Origin: Polyangiaceae bacterium
GTDB lineage: Bacteria; Myxococcota_A; Polyangia; Polyangiales; Polyangiaceae
Reading direction: 5' to 3'
Assembly (NCBI GenBank): GCA_041389725.1
Contig: JAWKRG010000010.1
Location: 321,764 to 385,763 of the forward strand
DNA: 64,000 nucleotides
In this document: one piece after another, positions 43,577 through 54,178 of the stretch
How positions within the stretch are numbered: position 1 is the stretch's first letter
How the letters are laid out: every line of letters begins with the position of its first letter
The notes under the pieces: generated by a model
Seen by the model: only the letters and a program-made list of their open reading frames with translations
The model's database searches: none
Told to the model about the DNA's origin: nothing
Translations under genes and position numbers: made by a program

Positions 43577-44968
43577 CGTGGCGAGCTTCAGGGTGAGGAA
43601 GAAACCGCAGAGATCCGTGAAGGTGGTCAGGATCGGACTGGCGGCCAGGGCGGGATCGACGCCCAGGCGCTTCAGCAGCAACGGGACGGTTCCGCCGATT
43701 GCCACTGCGACGACGCTGTTCATCGCCATGGCGCCGCCCACGACCACACCGATGAGGGGCCACTGGCCGCCGCGCATCAGCCAGGCGATTGCGCCGATGA
43801 GGCCTCCCAACACGGCGCCGTTGATCGCGCCAAGGCCGATCTCCTTCCGCAGCGCCAGCCATAGATCCCGCGGACGCAGCAGTCCCAGACTGAGCTCCCG
43901 AATGCTCACGGCCACGGCCTGATTGCCCGCGCACCCGCTCATGTCCGAGAGCATTGGCAGGAAAATCGCCAGCGCAGTGACCGCCGCGATGGTGGGCTCG
44001 TACAAAGCCACCACTGACGCGGCCACCAGGTTCAGCAGGATGTTGGGACCGAGGAACGCCAAGCGACGCAGCGTTCGCGTACCCATGGGCATGCTGCGCA
44101 GTTCCTCGCCGCCGATGATGCCGCCGAAGGCCAGCAAGGCGCGATCCGCGCGCTCTGCCCGGGCGGCCTGCACCGCTGCCCTGCGTAGCACGCCGACCAA
44201 GCGACCCCCGTCGTCGACGACGGGCGCAGCGAAGAAGGCATGTTCGTCGAAGAAGGCTTGCAGGCGCTCGCCTTCGTCGTCCACTCGCACGTGGGCTGGG
44301 TTTGCGATCATGATCTCGGAAATGCGCTGCTCTCCCGGGCTCAGCACCAGATCCCGAAGTCGAATGACGCCCACCAAGACTCGTGCGGCGTCGGTCACGT
44401 AGACGTACTGCACATCGTAGCGCGCGTAGTCGCTGGCGTTCGCGCGCAGGTCTTGGAGAACATCCGAGATCGTCTGGTTCATCGGGTGCGCCAAGTACTC
44501 GGTGATCATCAAGCCCCCAGCACTGTGCGGCGCGTAGCTGGCCAAGCGCCGCGTCTCTTCCGCTGCGACCGGTGGGAGGTGAGAGAGGATCGCGGACGAT
44601 TGTTCATCGTCCAGTTCCGCGACGATGTCGGCGCGGTCGTCGGAGTCCATCGCTTCCACGATCGCGGCGGCCGCCTCGGGTGGCAGCATGCTGATCACGT
44701 CCGCGGCTTGCGAGTCCAGCAGATGCTCGATCAAAATGGCTGCTAGCTCCGAGCGACTGTCCGACAGCAACTCCAGCAAAGCTGCAGCGAGGTCCGGCGG
44801 AAGCTGGCCCAGCCAGTAGATCCGTGCGTCGGTCGGGATGCGCTCCAGGTAGGCCTCGACCTCGTCGACCTTGCCCTCGGCGATCAGTCTTTCGAGCGCC
44901 TGGAGGGAGCCGTCTCGGGAGTTCGTCGTCACTCGGCTACGCTGCTGGCATCCGCGACGGGCTGACAA
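43562..44968 (-). CDS. mgtE: MgtE-type magnesium transporter
   Basis: A 468-residue Mg2+ channel/transporter. The N-terminal superhelical domain (residues 20-145) contains LERLIAEGKVDEVEAYLERI, WLGQLPPDLAAALLELL and DDRADIVAELDDEQSSAIL. Two CBS domains follow (about 150-270; LMITEYLAHPM, ISEIMIANPAHVRVDDEGE). Then come five membrane helices with the selectivity region LPMLSDMSGCAGNQAVAVSIRE, close to the MgtE consensus P-x-x-G-x-x-G-N-x-x-x-Q. I used the ATG at 44968; a GTG at 44932 (VTTNSRDGSLQAL) would be nearer the usual N-terminus. The gene is divergent from the topoisomerase subunit gene. Confidence 0.92.
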   Translation of the reverse strand: MSARRGCQQRSRVTTNSRDGSLQALERLIAEGKVDEVEAYLERIPTDARIYWLGQLPPDLAAALLELLSDSRSELAAILIEHLLDSQAADVISMLPPEAAAAIVEAMDSDDRADIVAELDDEQSSAILSHLPPVAAEETRRLASYAPHSAGGLMITEYLAHPMNQTISDVLQDLRANASDYARYDVQYVYVTDAARVLVGVIRLRDLVLSPGEQRISEIMIANPAHVRVDDEGERLQAFFDEHAFFAAPVVDDGGRLVGVLRRAAVQAARAERADRALLAFGGIIGGEELRSMPMGTRTLRRLAFLGPNILLNLVAASVVALYEPTIAAVTALAIFLPMLSDMSGCAGNQAVAVSIRELSLGLLRPRDLWLALRKEIGLGAINGAVLGGLIGAIAWLMRGGQWPLIGVVVGGAMAMNSVVAVAIGGTVPLLLKRLGVDPALAASPILTTFTDLCGFFLTLKLATVLLL

Positions 44969-45108
44969 CTTTCCGGAAGGCCCGCCAAACCCCAGCCATT
45001 TCCGCTACCTGGCCACTTTGAGCCGTGCAAAGTGGCGAAACTCAAGCGCTTTGTGGCAGGTTTCGCCTCTGCCGCACCCCGCCCAGCGGCAGCAAAGGCG
45101 ATGCGAAA

Positions 45109-47013
45109 ATGACCGGCTACTCAGCAGACGACATCACCGTACTCGAAGGCCTCGACCCGGTGCGCAAGCGGCCCGGCATGTACATCGGTGGCGTCGGAAC
45201 CGCGGGTCTCCATCACCTGGTCTGGGAGATCGTCGACAACTGCGTCGACGAGGCGATGAACGGCCACGCCAGCGAGGTTGTCGTCACCTTGCACAAGGAC
45301 GGGCAGTCGATCACCGTGAGCGACAACGGGCGTGGCATCCCCGTCGACGTGCACAAGAAGCACAAGAAGCCCGCCATCGAGATCATCTTTTCGACGCTGC
45401 ATGCAGGCGGGAAGTTCGAATCCGGCAACTACAAGACCTCGGGGGGCCTGCACGGAGTAGGCGCTAGCGTGGTCAACGCGCTTTCCAGCGAGCTCGTCGC
45501 GACGGTGAAGCGCGACGGCGCCGAGCACGAGATTCGCTTTTCCGCCGGCAAGGTAGTCGGCAAGCTGAAGAAGGTGGGAAAAGCGCGAGGCACGGGCACC
45601 ACCGTGTTCTTCCGACCCGATCCAGAGGTCTTCCCCAAGACCGAGTTTTCGCCGGACACCATTCGAGAGCGGTTGGAGGTCGCCAGCTTCCTTCACCGCG
45701 GGCTGAAGGTCAGCTTCATCGACGAGGCCCGCGGCGAAAAGCAGCTCTATTGCCACGAGAAGGGTATCGTCGAGTACCTCGACAAGATCCTGGCCGATCG
45801 CAAAGCGCGGAGCGTGCATGACACCACGTTCACTCTCTTCCGCGAGAACGGCATGCGGGTCGAGGTCGTGTTGCGCTGGACCGAGGCCACCGACGAGCAC
45901 GTGAGGAGCTTCGTCAACGGCATTCCCACGGGGAGCGGCGGCACGCACGAGAACGGGCTGCGCGCCGGGCTGGTCAAGGCGATGCGCAACTACATCGAGA
46001 CTCACAACCTGACGCCACGAGGGGTCACGCTGACCGCGGACGACATCCGCGAAGGGCTTGTAGGCGTGCTCAGCGTTTTCCTGGGAGAACCCCAGTTCCA
46101 GGGGCAAACCAAGGATCGCCTCAACAACCCCGAAGCGCAGGCGGCCGTGGATGGCGCCGTACGGCCCGTGCTCGAGCAGTGGCTCAACGAAAACCGTAGC
46201 GTGGCAGAGCAGGTGGTCCATCGCATCATCCTCGCGGCCCGCGCCCGGGAAGCGTCCCGTGCCGCGAGCGCCGCCGTCACGCGTCGAAGTGCGACGAGCG
46301 GTCGCTTGACCCTGCCGGGCAAGTTGAGCGATTGCATCAGCACGGATCGACGAGACACCGAACTCTTCATCGTGGAGGGCGACTCCGCCGGTGGCAGCGC
46401 CAAACAGGGGCGCGACCGCACCCGTCAGGCCATCTTGCCGCTGCGAGGAAAGGTGCTGAACACGGAGAGCCTCGGGCTGGCGAAAGTCCTCGAAAACAAG
46501 GAGATTGCGGACCTGGTCACGGCCCTGGGCTGCGGCGTGGGGCCCAACCTGGACCTGAGCAAGCTGCGCTACGACCGCATCGTGCTCCTCGCAGATGCCG
46601 ACAGCGACGGCAACCACATCACCACGCTGCTGCTGACCTTCTTCTATCGGCACCTGCCAGAGCTCATTCGCCAAGGAAAACTCTACGTCGCGGTTCCACC
46701 GCTCTATCGCATCGACGCGGGCAGCGACACCTTTTGGGCCAAGGACGACGCGGACAAGACGCGGATCCTCGCGAAGGAAGTGAAGAAGAACGCGAAGCCC
46801 GAGATCACTCGCTTCAAGGGCTTGGGAGAGATGATGCCCGGCGTGCTCTGGGACACCACGCTCAATCCCAAGACTCGAACGTTGGTGCGCGTCAGCATCG
46901 ACGACGCCCTGGAGACGGATCGCATCGTCAGCGAACTGATGGGCAAGGATCCCTCGGCCCGCTTCCACTTCATCATGGACCGAGCAGAGGAAGCGCAAGC
47001 GCTCGACGTGTAG
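45109..47013 (+). CDS. parE: Type II topoisomerase subunit B, GyrB/ParE family (ParE-like)
   Basis: A 634-residue GHKL-ATPase topoisomerase subunit, the short form without the long GyrB insertion. Seen are LEGLDPVRKRPGMYIGG, EIVDNCVDEAMNGH (ATP-Mg Asn), TSGGLHGVGASVVNALS, the TOPRIM EGDSAGGSAKQGRDR and LADADSDG, and RFKGLGEM near the end. DADSDG, VPPLYRIDAGS and the LMGKDPSARFHFI tail resemble ParE more than GyrB. The start was set at MTGYSADDIT; the frame upstream is not conserved. It could serve as the only GyrB-like subunit with GyrA at 61 kb, or as ParE with a ParC elsewhere. The call between gyrB and parE is by inspection only. Confidence 0.85.
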   Translation: MTGYSADDITVLEGLDPVRKRPGMYIGGVGTAGLHHLVWEIVDNCVDEAMNGHASEVVVTLHKDGQSITVSDNGRGIPVDVHKKHKKPAIEIIFSTLHAGGKFESGNYKTSGGLHGVGASVVNALSSELVATVKRDGAEHEIRFSAGKVVGKLKKVGKARGTGTTVFFRPDPEVFPKTEFSPDTIRERLEVASFLHRGLKVSFIDEARGEKQLYCHEKGIVEYLDKILADRKARSVHDTTFTLFRENGMRVEVVLRWTEATDEHVRSFVNGIPTGSGGTHENGLRAGLVKAMRNYIETHNLTPRGVTLTADDIREGLVGVLSVFLGEPQFQGQTKDRLNNPEAQAAVDGAVRPVLEQWLNENRSVAEQVVHRIILAARAREASRAASAAVTRRSATSGRLTLPGKLSDCISTDRRDTELFIVEGDSAGGSAKQGRDRTRQAILPLRGKVLNTESLGLAKVLENKEIADLVTALGCGVGPNLDLSKLRYDRIVLLADADSDGNHITTLLLTFFYRHLPELIRQGKLYVAVPPLYRIDAGSDTFWAKDDADKTRILAKEVKKNAKPEITRFKGLGEMMPGVLWDTTLNPKTRTLVRVSIDDALETDRIVSELMGKDPSARFHFIMDRAEEAQALDV

Positions 47014-47026
47014 TGCCAGGAGTTGG

Positions 47027-47091
47027 GGGCGCGGCAACATGAGAATCACAGGAAGGTCGGAAGCCCGGAAGGTTTGAGCAGGGAAGGGCGC
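47027..47091. repeat. Short dispersed repeat, copy 2
   Basis: Downstream of the topoisomerase gene, GGGGGCGCGGCAACAT, GGAAGGTCGGAAGCCCGGAAGG and TTTGAGCAGGGAAGG resemble the segment at 43521-43576. The remainder of the 247 bp gap to the next gene shows nothing I can name. Confidence 0.35.
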
Positions 47092-47260
47092 GAGGGGGGC
47101 GAGCGTAGGAGGCGCGCCTCGCGAGAAAACGGCCTGATTCTGGGCCTTTGCAGCACAGGGGCGTGACACGGAGTTCACGGCGGTTCGGAGCGTCGCGGTG
47201 CATACGCCGGCTTTTCCGCAGCGCTGATGTGCGGCACGTGGGTTGCAGTGGCTGCGTTGC

Positions 47261-48199
47261 ATGAAACGACACTTCCTTGCTTGGGCCCTACTCTCTTCGC
47301 TGCTGACCGGTTGTTTGGCGCCGCCGCAAACCGGTGGCGAGCCGGAGAACACCGCGCCTCCCCAGAACGCGCTCGACGATCCCTCCCACCCCGGGATCGA
47401 AGCGTGCGCCGGTGGTGATGTGGAGGCCGAGCTCGAGATCGCGCGGGACTTCGAGTCGTCGTGTCACGAAATGGTGATCTGCGGCGGTTTGACCTCGGCG
47501 TTTGCCGTGACGCTCATCGAGGTGTTGTTCAACTCCGCTTCAGGATCGAAGACGGACGCCGACGGCTTCACCTACGAAGGCAGCGGCAAGTACTCGGCAG
47601 GAACGCGCATGCAACTCCAGCTGCGGCTGAATGCAGATACTTCGTTCGGTGCAAAGGGCGACGTCATCGACTTCGACGTGTTCAACCTTGCGAACTACTT
47701 CGGCCAGGTGAGTCTGAAGGCATCCGCGTCCGTGGACACGAGTGGCAACACCCACTCCAGTGTGAGCGTCGAGTACGCGGACGCAGGTCCCGGAGCGGAG
47801 CTGCTCGGCTTGCACGAAGCTTCAGGCAGCCTGAGTCTTTCCCTGGACGAGATCCTGGCGTCCCTGGGGCAGAACGTCACCATCGAGCAGCGCATCTTCA
47901 TGTTGGATGACCGCGAGACGTCCTTGGTCAAGTACGAGCTCTATTCGCCGGAGCTGCCCTTGAAGGACTACTTCGAGAAAGGCCCAATGGACATGCAGCT
48001 CGTGAGCGTGAGTGGGTCGAGTCCACGCGGGCAGTCGCTGCAGGTGCAGAACTGGGGCATGGAGTATCGCTCGACCAGTCAGGCCGGCACCCTGGACGGC
48101 AGTATCGATCTGCTCGTCGCGGGCGGCGCCTTCGACTACGGCGTGCGCTACCAGTATCCGCACCGCAAGACGCCCGACGTCACCTTGTCCTGCCTCTGA
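47261..48199 (+). CDS. Lipoprotein, unknown function
   Basis: A 312-residue lipoprotein. The ATG at 47261 yields MKRHFLAWALLSSLLTGC, a textbook lipobox signal; an ATG 18 bases upstream would disturb it. The mature protein starts with a Pro-rich stretch and contains CAGGDVEAELEIARDFESSC and a mixed alpha/beta body (YADAGPGAELLGLHEASGSL, LDEILASLGQNVTIEQRIFM), ending HRKTPDVTLSCL. I recognise no family. It converges on the MeaB gene, ending two bases before that gene's stop. Confidence 0.65.
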   Translation: MKRHFLAWALLSSLLTGCLAPPQTGGEPENTAPPQNALDDPSHPGIEACAGGDVEAELEIARDFESSCHEMVICGGLTSAFAVTLIEVLFNSASGSKTDADGFTYEGSGKYSAGTRMQLQLRLNADTSFGAKGDVIDFDVFNLANYFGQVSLKASASVDTSGNTHSSVSVEYADAGPGAELLGLHEASGSLSLSLDEILASLGQNVTIEQRIFMLDDRETSLVKYELYSPELPLKDYFEKGPMDMQLVSVSGSSPRGQSLQVQNWGMEYRSTSQAGTLDGSIDLLVAGGAFDYGVRYQYPHRKTPDVTLSCL

Positions 48200-48201
48200 C
48201 G

Positions 48202-49203
48202 TCAGTCTTCCGAGTCCGCCGACCCGGGGAGGAAGGCTTCCAGCACTTCTCGGGCGGCCGCGCTTGGACTGCGCTTGCCTGCCTCGACTTCGCGTCGCAA
48301 CGTGGCCAGGCGCGCGGCCGCGGTGGGATGGGCGGCGAGGGCACCGCGTAGGCCGTCCTCGAGCAATCGATCCAACCACTGGCCGCGCTGCCGCGCGCGC
48401 CGCGTTTCGAGCGCGCCGGAAGCGCGTGCCCTTGCGTGATGCGCCTGAAGCGCATTCCAAGCGTCTCCCACGCCGGCGCCCGTGAGCGCGCTCACCGCGA
48501 ACACCTCGGGGCAATCTTGCCCGCGAAGCAGGCGGAGCGCCGCCTTTGTCTCGGCGCAGGCGCGCGTCGCCCGCTCTTCATTGTCGCCATCGGCCTTGTT
48601 GATGCAGACGACGTCAACCAACTCTAGGATGCCCCGCTTGATGCCCTGCAATTCGTCGCCCGCACCCGCCAGCGCGAGCAGTAGAAACGAGTCGACCAGA
48701 TCGTAGACGGCGTGCTCGCTCTGCCCCACGCCGACGGTTTCCACGAGCACCACGTCGAAGCCCGCGGCTTCACAGAGCAGCATGGCTTCCCGCGTGCGGC
48801 GCGCCACGCCGCCGAGGGTTCCGGCAGCCGGACTGGGGCGAATGAATGCTTCCGCGGCTGCGGAGAGGCGCGGCATGCGCGTCTTATCGCCCAATATGCT
48901 GCCGCCGGAGAGGCGACTGGACGGGTCCACGGCCAGGACCGCCACGCGGTGTCCTTGGTCGATGAGGCGCAGCCCCAGGGTCTCGATGAACGTGCTCTTG
49001 CCCGCACCAGGCACGCCGCTGATGCCGACGCGCTCCGCGCTGGCGCCGTGCAGCGCGACACGCTCGAGAAGTGAATCGGCGAGTCGGCGGTGATCGTCGC
49101 GCTGGCTCTCCACGAGCGTGATGGCCTTGGCCAGGCTGCGCCGATCGCGCGCAAGGATCCGCGACCACAGTTCGTCGAGATCCGCGAATTCGTCGATGAC
49201 CAT
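48202..49203 (-). CDS. meaB: Methylmalonyl-CoA mutase-associated G3E GTPase (MeaB/ArgK)
   Basis: A 333-residue GTPase chaperone that protects and reloads adenosylcobalamin in methylmalonyl-CoA mutase. Walker A GVPGAGKSTF, VDPSSRLSGGSILGDKTRM (switch region), FIRPSPAAGTLGGVARR, VETVGVGQSE (Walker B) and NKADGDN (base recognition) closely follow the canonical MeaB/YgfD pattern. The start at 49203 (MVIDEFADLDELW) matches family length; the open frame continues upstream into the mutase gene and is not used. It lies 16 bases after the mutase stop on the same strand, so mutase and MeaB form an operon. Confidence 0.92.
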   Translation of the reverse strand: MVIDEFADLDELWSRILARDRRSLAKAITLVESQRDDHRRLADSLLERVALHGASAERVGISGVPGAGKSTFIETLGLRLIDQGHRVAVLAVDPSSRLSGGSILGDKTRMPRLSAAAEAFIRPSPAAGTLGGVARRTREAMLLCEAAGFDVVLVETVGVGQSEHAVYDLVDSFLLLALAGAGDELQGIKRGILELVDVVCINKADGDNEERATRACAETKAALRLLRGQDCPEVFAVSALTGAGVGDAWNALQAHHARARASGALETRRARQRGQWLDRLLEDGLRGALAAHPTAAARLATLRREVEAGKRSPSAAAREVLEAFLPGSADSED

Positions 49204-49219
49204 GAAAGCGGATCGAGGA

Positions 49220-51367
<2,148 letters not shown>

Positions 51368-51443
51368 GTCGTGCGCTCCCACGGCCGCCGCGTTGGGCCG
51401 CGCCAGCTATGTAGCAAATGTCGGCCCCCGAATCGACGCGGAT

Positions 51444-52238
51444 TCAGCCGCGGGCGTGCGCAATGAACGCGCTGGCCCGAGCCGGGTCCACCGGGGCGTG
51501 CACGCGCATGTCGTGTTTGATGCTGGTCCCGACGATGATGCCGTCGGCGTGCTCCAACAGTGCGTGCGCAGTCTTTTCGGTTGCGCCGCTGCCGACGAGC
51601 AACGGCCGATCCGGCACGGCTTCGCGAACGGTGCGAAGGTCGTCGAGAGCCGCGCTCTGGCCCGTGGCACGACCACTGACGATCAGCGCGTCGGCCAACC
51701 CTCGGTAGGCCGTGTCCTTCGCGCTTTGCAGCAAGTCGAAACCGGGTGGAAAGGTAGCGTGCTTGACGCCCACGTCCGCTGCGATGGCGACAGGCACACC
51801 CAGCGCCGCGCGACGACGCAGGGTGTCGTACGCGCGCCCTTGTAGCTGACCTTGGTCTGCATAGGCGACACCCACGTGCACGTTGACGCGAATGAACTCG
51901 GCTCCGGCCGCAGCGGCAACGGCGAGGGCGGAAGCTGCATCGTTGCGCAGCACGTTGATGCCGAGGGACTTGTGTGGATGCGCCGCACGCACTGCACACG
52001 CAACTCGCGTCATGCAGGCTACCGTCTCCGGTGGGACCTGCTCGGGAAAGAACGGAGCATCCCCGAAGTTCTCCACGATGAAGCCGTCGAAGCCGGCGCT
52101 GGCCAAGACGTCGGCGTCCGCCAAGGCGCGGCGCAGGATCTCGTCGATGGGGATGGCTCCCGGACTGCCGGGTAGGGGCGCGAGGTGAAGCACGCCCAGC
52201 AAAGTCTTGCTGCTCCCCGCGGGGATGGTGAAGGCCAT
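51444..52238 (-). CDS. BtpA/SgcQ-family TIM-barrel protein
   Basis: A 264-residue TIM-barrel protein of the BtpA family: LLGVLHLAPLPGSPGA, GFDGFIVENFGDAPFF, LGINVLRNDA, EFIRVNVHVGVAYADQGQLQ, DVGVKHA, and LLVGSGATEKTAHALLEHAD with GIIVGTSIK. BtpA supports photosystem I in cyanobacteria, but non-photosynthetic relatives (such as SgcQ) have no settled function; a sugar-phosphate or nucleoside-related reaction is suspected from the phosphate-binding GSG..GIIVGT end. It lies between the epimerase-like and mutase genes on the same strand, 76 bases after the mutase's upstream boundary, but a link to propionate metabolism is only suggested by position. Confidence 0.75.
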   Translation of the reverse strand: MAFTIPAGSSKTLLGVLHLAPLPGSPGAIPIDEILRRALADADVLASAGFDGFIVENFGDAPFFPEQVPPETVACMTRVACAVRAAHPHKSLGINVLRNDAASALAVAAAAGAEFIRVNVHVGVAYADQGQLQGRAYDTLRRRAALGVPVAIAADVGVKHATFPPGFDLLQSAKDTAYRGLADALIVSGRATGQSAALDDLRTVREAVPDRPLLVGSGATEKTAHALLEHADGIIVGTSIKHDMRVHAPVDPARASAFIAHARG

Positions 52239-52314
52239 GCCGGGAGTGTCGTTCGCACGCGGCCGGGGCGGAAGCCCCCTTCCGTCGCGGCCCGAGTCGT
52301 CCTATCCCTTGGGT

Positions 52315-52848
52315 ATGCATCGCGTTGGCGACTTCGAGCTTCTTTCGGCAAACGGACGCCCGGTTCCGTTCTCTTCCCTGTGGGCCGACGGCGCGGTGGT
52401 CGTCGGGTTCGTGCGCCACTTCGGTTGACTGTTCTGCCACGAGCAGGTCGCGCAGTTGCGCGACGCGAGGCGAGAGGTGGAGGCCAAGGGCGCGCGGCTC
52501 GCCATCGTGGGCAATGGATCTCCGGCGCAAGCAGGGCATTTCGCGGATACCCACGGTCTCTCGGACATCGTGTTCACCGATCCGGCTCGCTACTCCTACC
52601 GTGCCCTGCAGCTGAAGGACGGTCTACGACACACCTTGCGCTGGGCAGTGCTGAGCAATGCAGCGCGTGCGTATCGATCTGGTTTTCGCCAGAGCCGCGT
52701 GCAGGGAGATCCCTGGCAGCAGGGAGGGACCGCGGTCTTCGATGAGACGGGCACGCTGCGCTACCTGTTCGTCTCGGGCACGGCGGGGGACCATGCGCCT
52801 CTGGCGGACGTGCTTGCTGCGGTGGACCGCATCCGCGCACGTCAATAG
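52315..52848 (+). CDS. Peroxiredoxin-like (AhpC/TSA PRXL2/SelU-type) protein with in-frame TGA, probable selenoprotein
   Basis: The frame from ATG 52315 encodes MHRVGDFELLSANGRPVPFS and continues to VVVGFVRHFG, then meets TGA at 52426-52428 and resumes in the same frame as LFCHEQVAQLRDARREVEAKG up to the TAG at 52848. Family members read RHFGCxxC at this point, so the TGA occupies the first Cys of CxxC (position 38; partner Cys41), as in known UxxC selenoproteins. The later part is fully family-like (GNGSPAQAGHFADTHGLSDI, DPWQQGGTAVFDETGTLRYL). A perfect stem-loop starts 19 bases after the TGA. The product would be a 177-residue thiol/selenol peroxidase or reductase. The alternative is a nonsense mutation. 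No selA/B/C gene is in the window. Confidence 0.75.
52426..52464 (+). promoter_or_regulatory. Sec UGA codon and candidate bacterial SECIS hairpin
   Basis: After TGA (52426-52428), the 7-bp perfect stem GTCGCGC (52447-52453) / GCGCGAC (52458-52464) encloses the loop AGTT. The apical loop lies 26 bases after the TGA and has G as its second base. Bacterial SECIS elements typically have an apical loop 16-37 bases after the UGA with a G in its first two positions, so the geometry fits. Confidence 0.6.
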
Positions 52849-52866
52849 TCGTTCGTGATCCGTGCG

Positions 52867-53352
52867 CTAGTCGCTTGCCGAGTCGAAAGCAGCGATGACA
52901 TCGGTGGGGGCCTGAACGAGCTCGATCAACACGCCGCAGCCGGCGATCGGGAAGTCCGCATTTGCCTTCGGGTGAATGAAGCACACGTCGTAGCCTGACG
53001 CGCCGGGGCGTACTCCTCCAGGCGCGAAGCGCACGCCTCGACCGGTCAGCCATTCCACCGCCGCGCGCAGATCGTCCACCCACAGGCCGATGTGGTTCAG
53101 GGGGGGCTCGTGGACGCGAGGCTTTTTCTCGGGATCCAAGGGCTGCATCAGGTCGATCTCGACGCGGCCGCTGCCTCGCCCGAGCACGGTCACGTCCTCG
53201 TCCACGTTCTCGCGCTCGCTACGAAACTCCGAGATTCGTCGCGCGCCGAACAGGTCGACCCACAGTCGCCCGAGTTCGGACTTGTCAGCGTGGCCCAGCG
53301 CAACTTGCTGCACGCCAAGAATGCGAAAGGGCTTGGGCTCGGCGGCTGTCAT
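52867..53352 (-). CDS. VOC-fold protein, probable methylmalonyl-CoA epimerase
   Basis: A 161-residue vicinal-oxygen-chelate protein. Metal-ligand regions look like VQQVALGHADKSELG, NHIGLWVDDLRAAVEWLTGR and GVLIELVQAP (terminal Glu ligand), with VRPGASGYDVCFIHPKA before it, matching the epimerase pattern PGxxG..VxFLHPK..GVLIEL. It would convert (S)- to (R)-methylmalonyl-CoA for the mutase encoded nearby on the same strand. A general glyoxalase/dioxygenase alternative exists. The N-terminus overlaps the next upstream gene by four bases (ATGA). Confidence 0.75.
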   Translation of the reverse strand: MTAAEPKPFRILGVQQVALGHADKSELGRLWVDLFGARRISEFRSERENVDEDVTVLGRGSGRVEIDLMQPLDPEKKPRVHEPPLNHIGLWVDDLRAAVEWLTGRGVRFAPGGVRPGASGYDVCFIHPKANADFPIAGCGVLIELVQAPTDVIAAFDSASD

Positions 53353-54119
53353 GGCGCACGCACCTGCACGCCCAAGCCCAGTTCGAGGTTGGAATGAATG
53401 CTGCGCAGGATGCCCGTGGTGATGCCAGCGCTCGCGAAAATGCCGACCGCCTTCGCCACGTCATACTGGGGTCCGGCTGCCAAGTGGAAGACGACGTCCT
53501 TCTTGTACTCGGGCTGATTCAGTTCCCAGAGCGGGTTGCCCGCGCCGCTCTCCAGCTCTGCACCGATTGCGGGCTCGATGAAGATCTTGAAGGCGCTGTC
53601 GCTCATCGTGTAGATGCGCGCGCCAGCTCCGACGATGACGACCTCTTTCGTGTTGGTTTCTGGCTCCCCTGCCAGACCGAAGCGGCCCCACAGGTAAGGC
53701 TCCACACTTCCGAGGGGGGCGAAAGAGAGCGCGACGTCGAGGGCCAGGGGCGCGACGTGACCGCAGAACTTCTGTTGGTCCTTGACGGCCTTCGAGGTGT
53801 CCGGCTCGCTGCAAAAGGGCGACTCGTCGTAGCGGAAGATCATCCGGTAGCCGCCGACCAGGGCCAAACGCAGTCCGAATTGGGAAGCGTGCGAGAAAGT
53901 GCGGTCGCCTTCACCGGGACCGTCCTCGTCCGCCGCCGCGCCGGTGGGACCGCTTGCTGCTGCGGCAGGTGCGTCGACGGTCGGAGAATTGGCCGCTCCG
54001 TCGCTGCCCGCACTCGGACTCGTCTCGGTCGTGGTGCCCGGACTCGTCTCGGCGTCGCTCGCTCGTGCCGGGAGGCTCAAGCTCAAGAGGATGGCTGGAA
54101 GTGCCCATTTGCGCGTCAT
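53349..54119 (-). CDS. Exported outer-membrane protein, unknown
   Basis: A 256-residue protein; MTRKWALPAILLSLSLPARA gives a signal peptide, so I start at 54119 and discard the long basic frame upstream. A Thr/Ser/Ala/Pro-rich region (residues 22-75) precedes a beta-barrel-like body (FGLRLALVGGYRMIFRYD, LDVALSFAPLGSVEPYLWGR, FKIFIEPAIGAELESGAG, VGIFASAGITTGIL) ending LELGLGVQVRAP. Two Cys (FCSEPD, FCGHV) could pair. The function is unknown. It is translationally coupled (ATGA) to the epimerase-like gene. Confidence 0.65.
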   Translation of the reverse strand: MTRKWALPAILLSLSLPARASDAETSPGTTTETSPSAGSDGAANSPTVDAPAAAASGPTGAAADEDGPGEGDRTFSHASQFGLRLALVGGYRMIFRYDESPFCSEPDTSKAVKDQQKFCGHVAPLALDVALSFAPLGSVEPYLWGRFGLAGEPETNTKEVVIVGAGARIYTMSDSAFKIFIEPAIGAELESGAGNPLWELNQPEYKKDVVFHLAAGPQYDVAKAVGIFASAGITTGILRSIHSNLELGLGVQVRAP

Positions 54120-54178
54120 GGCGCGCAGTCTAGGCGCCCGAGACGAGGAGTTCCACTCCCCCGCTGCCCGCAGTCCGT

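Noticed and set aside
45121..47352. 743-residue minus-strand open frame opposite the topoisomerase subunit
   Set aside because: Shadow of the conserved GyrB/ParE frame; no family motifs.
52207..52428. Separate short gene ending at the TGA
   Set aside because: The frame after the TGA is the direct continuation of the same protein family, so a 73-residue stand-alone gene is unlikely; reported as one selenoprotein gene instead.
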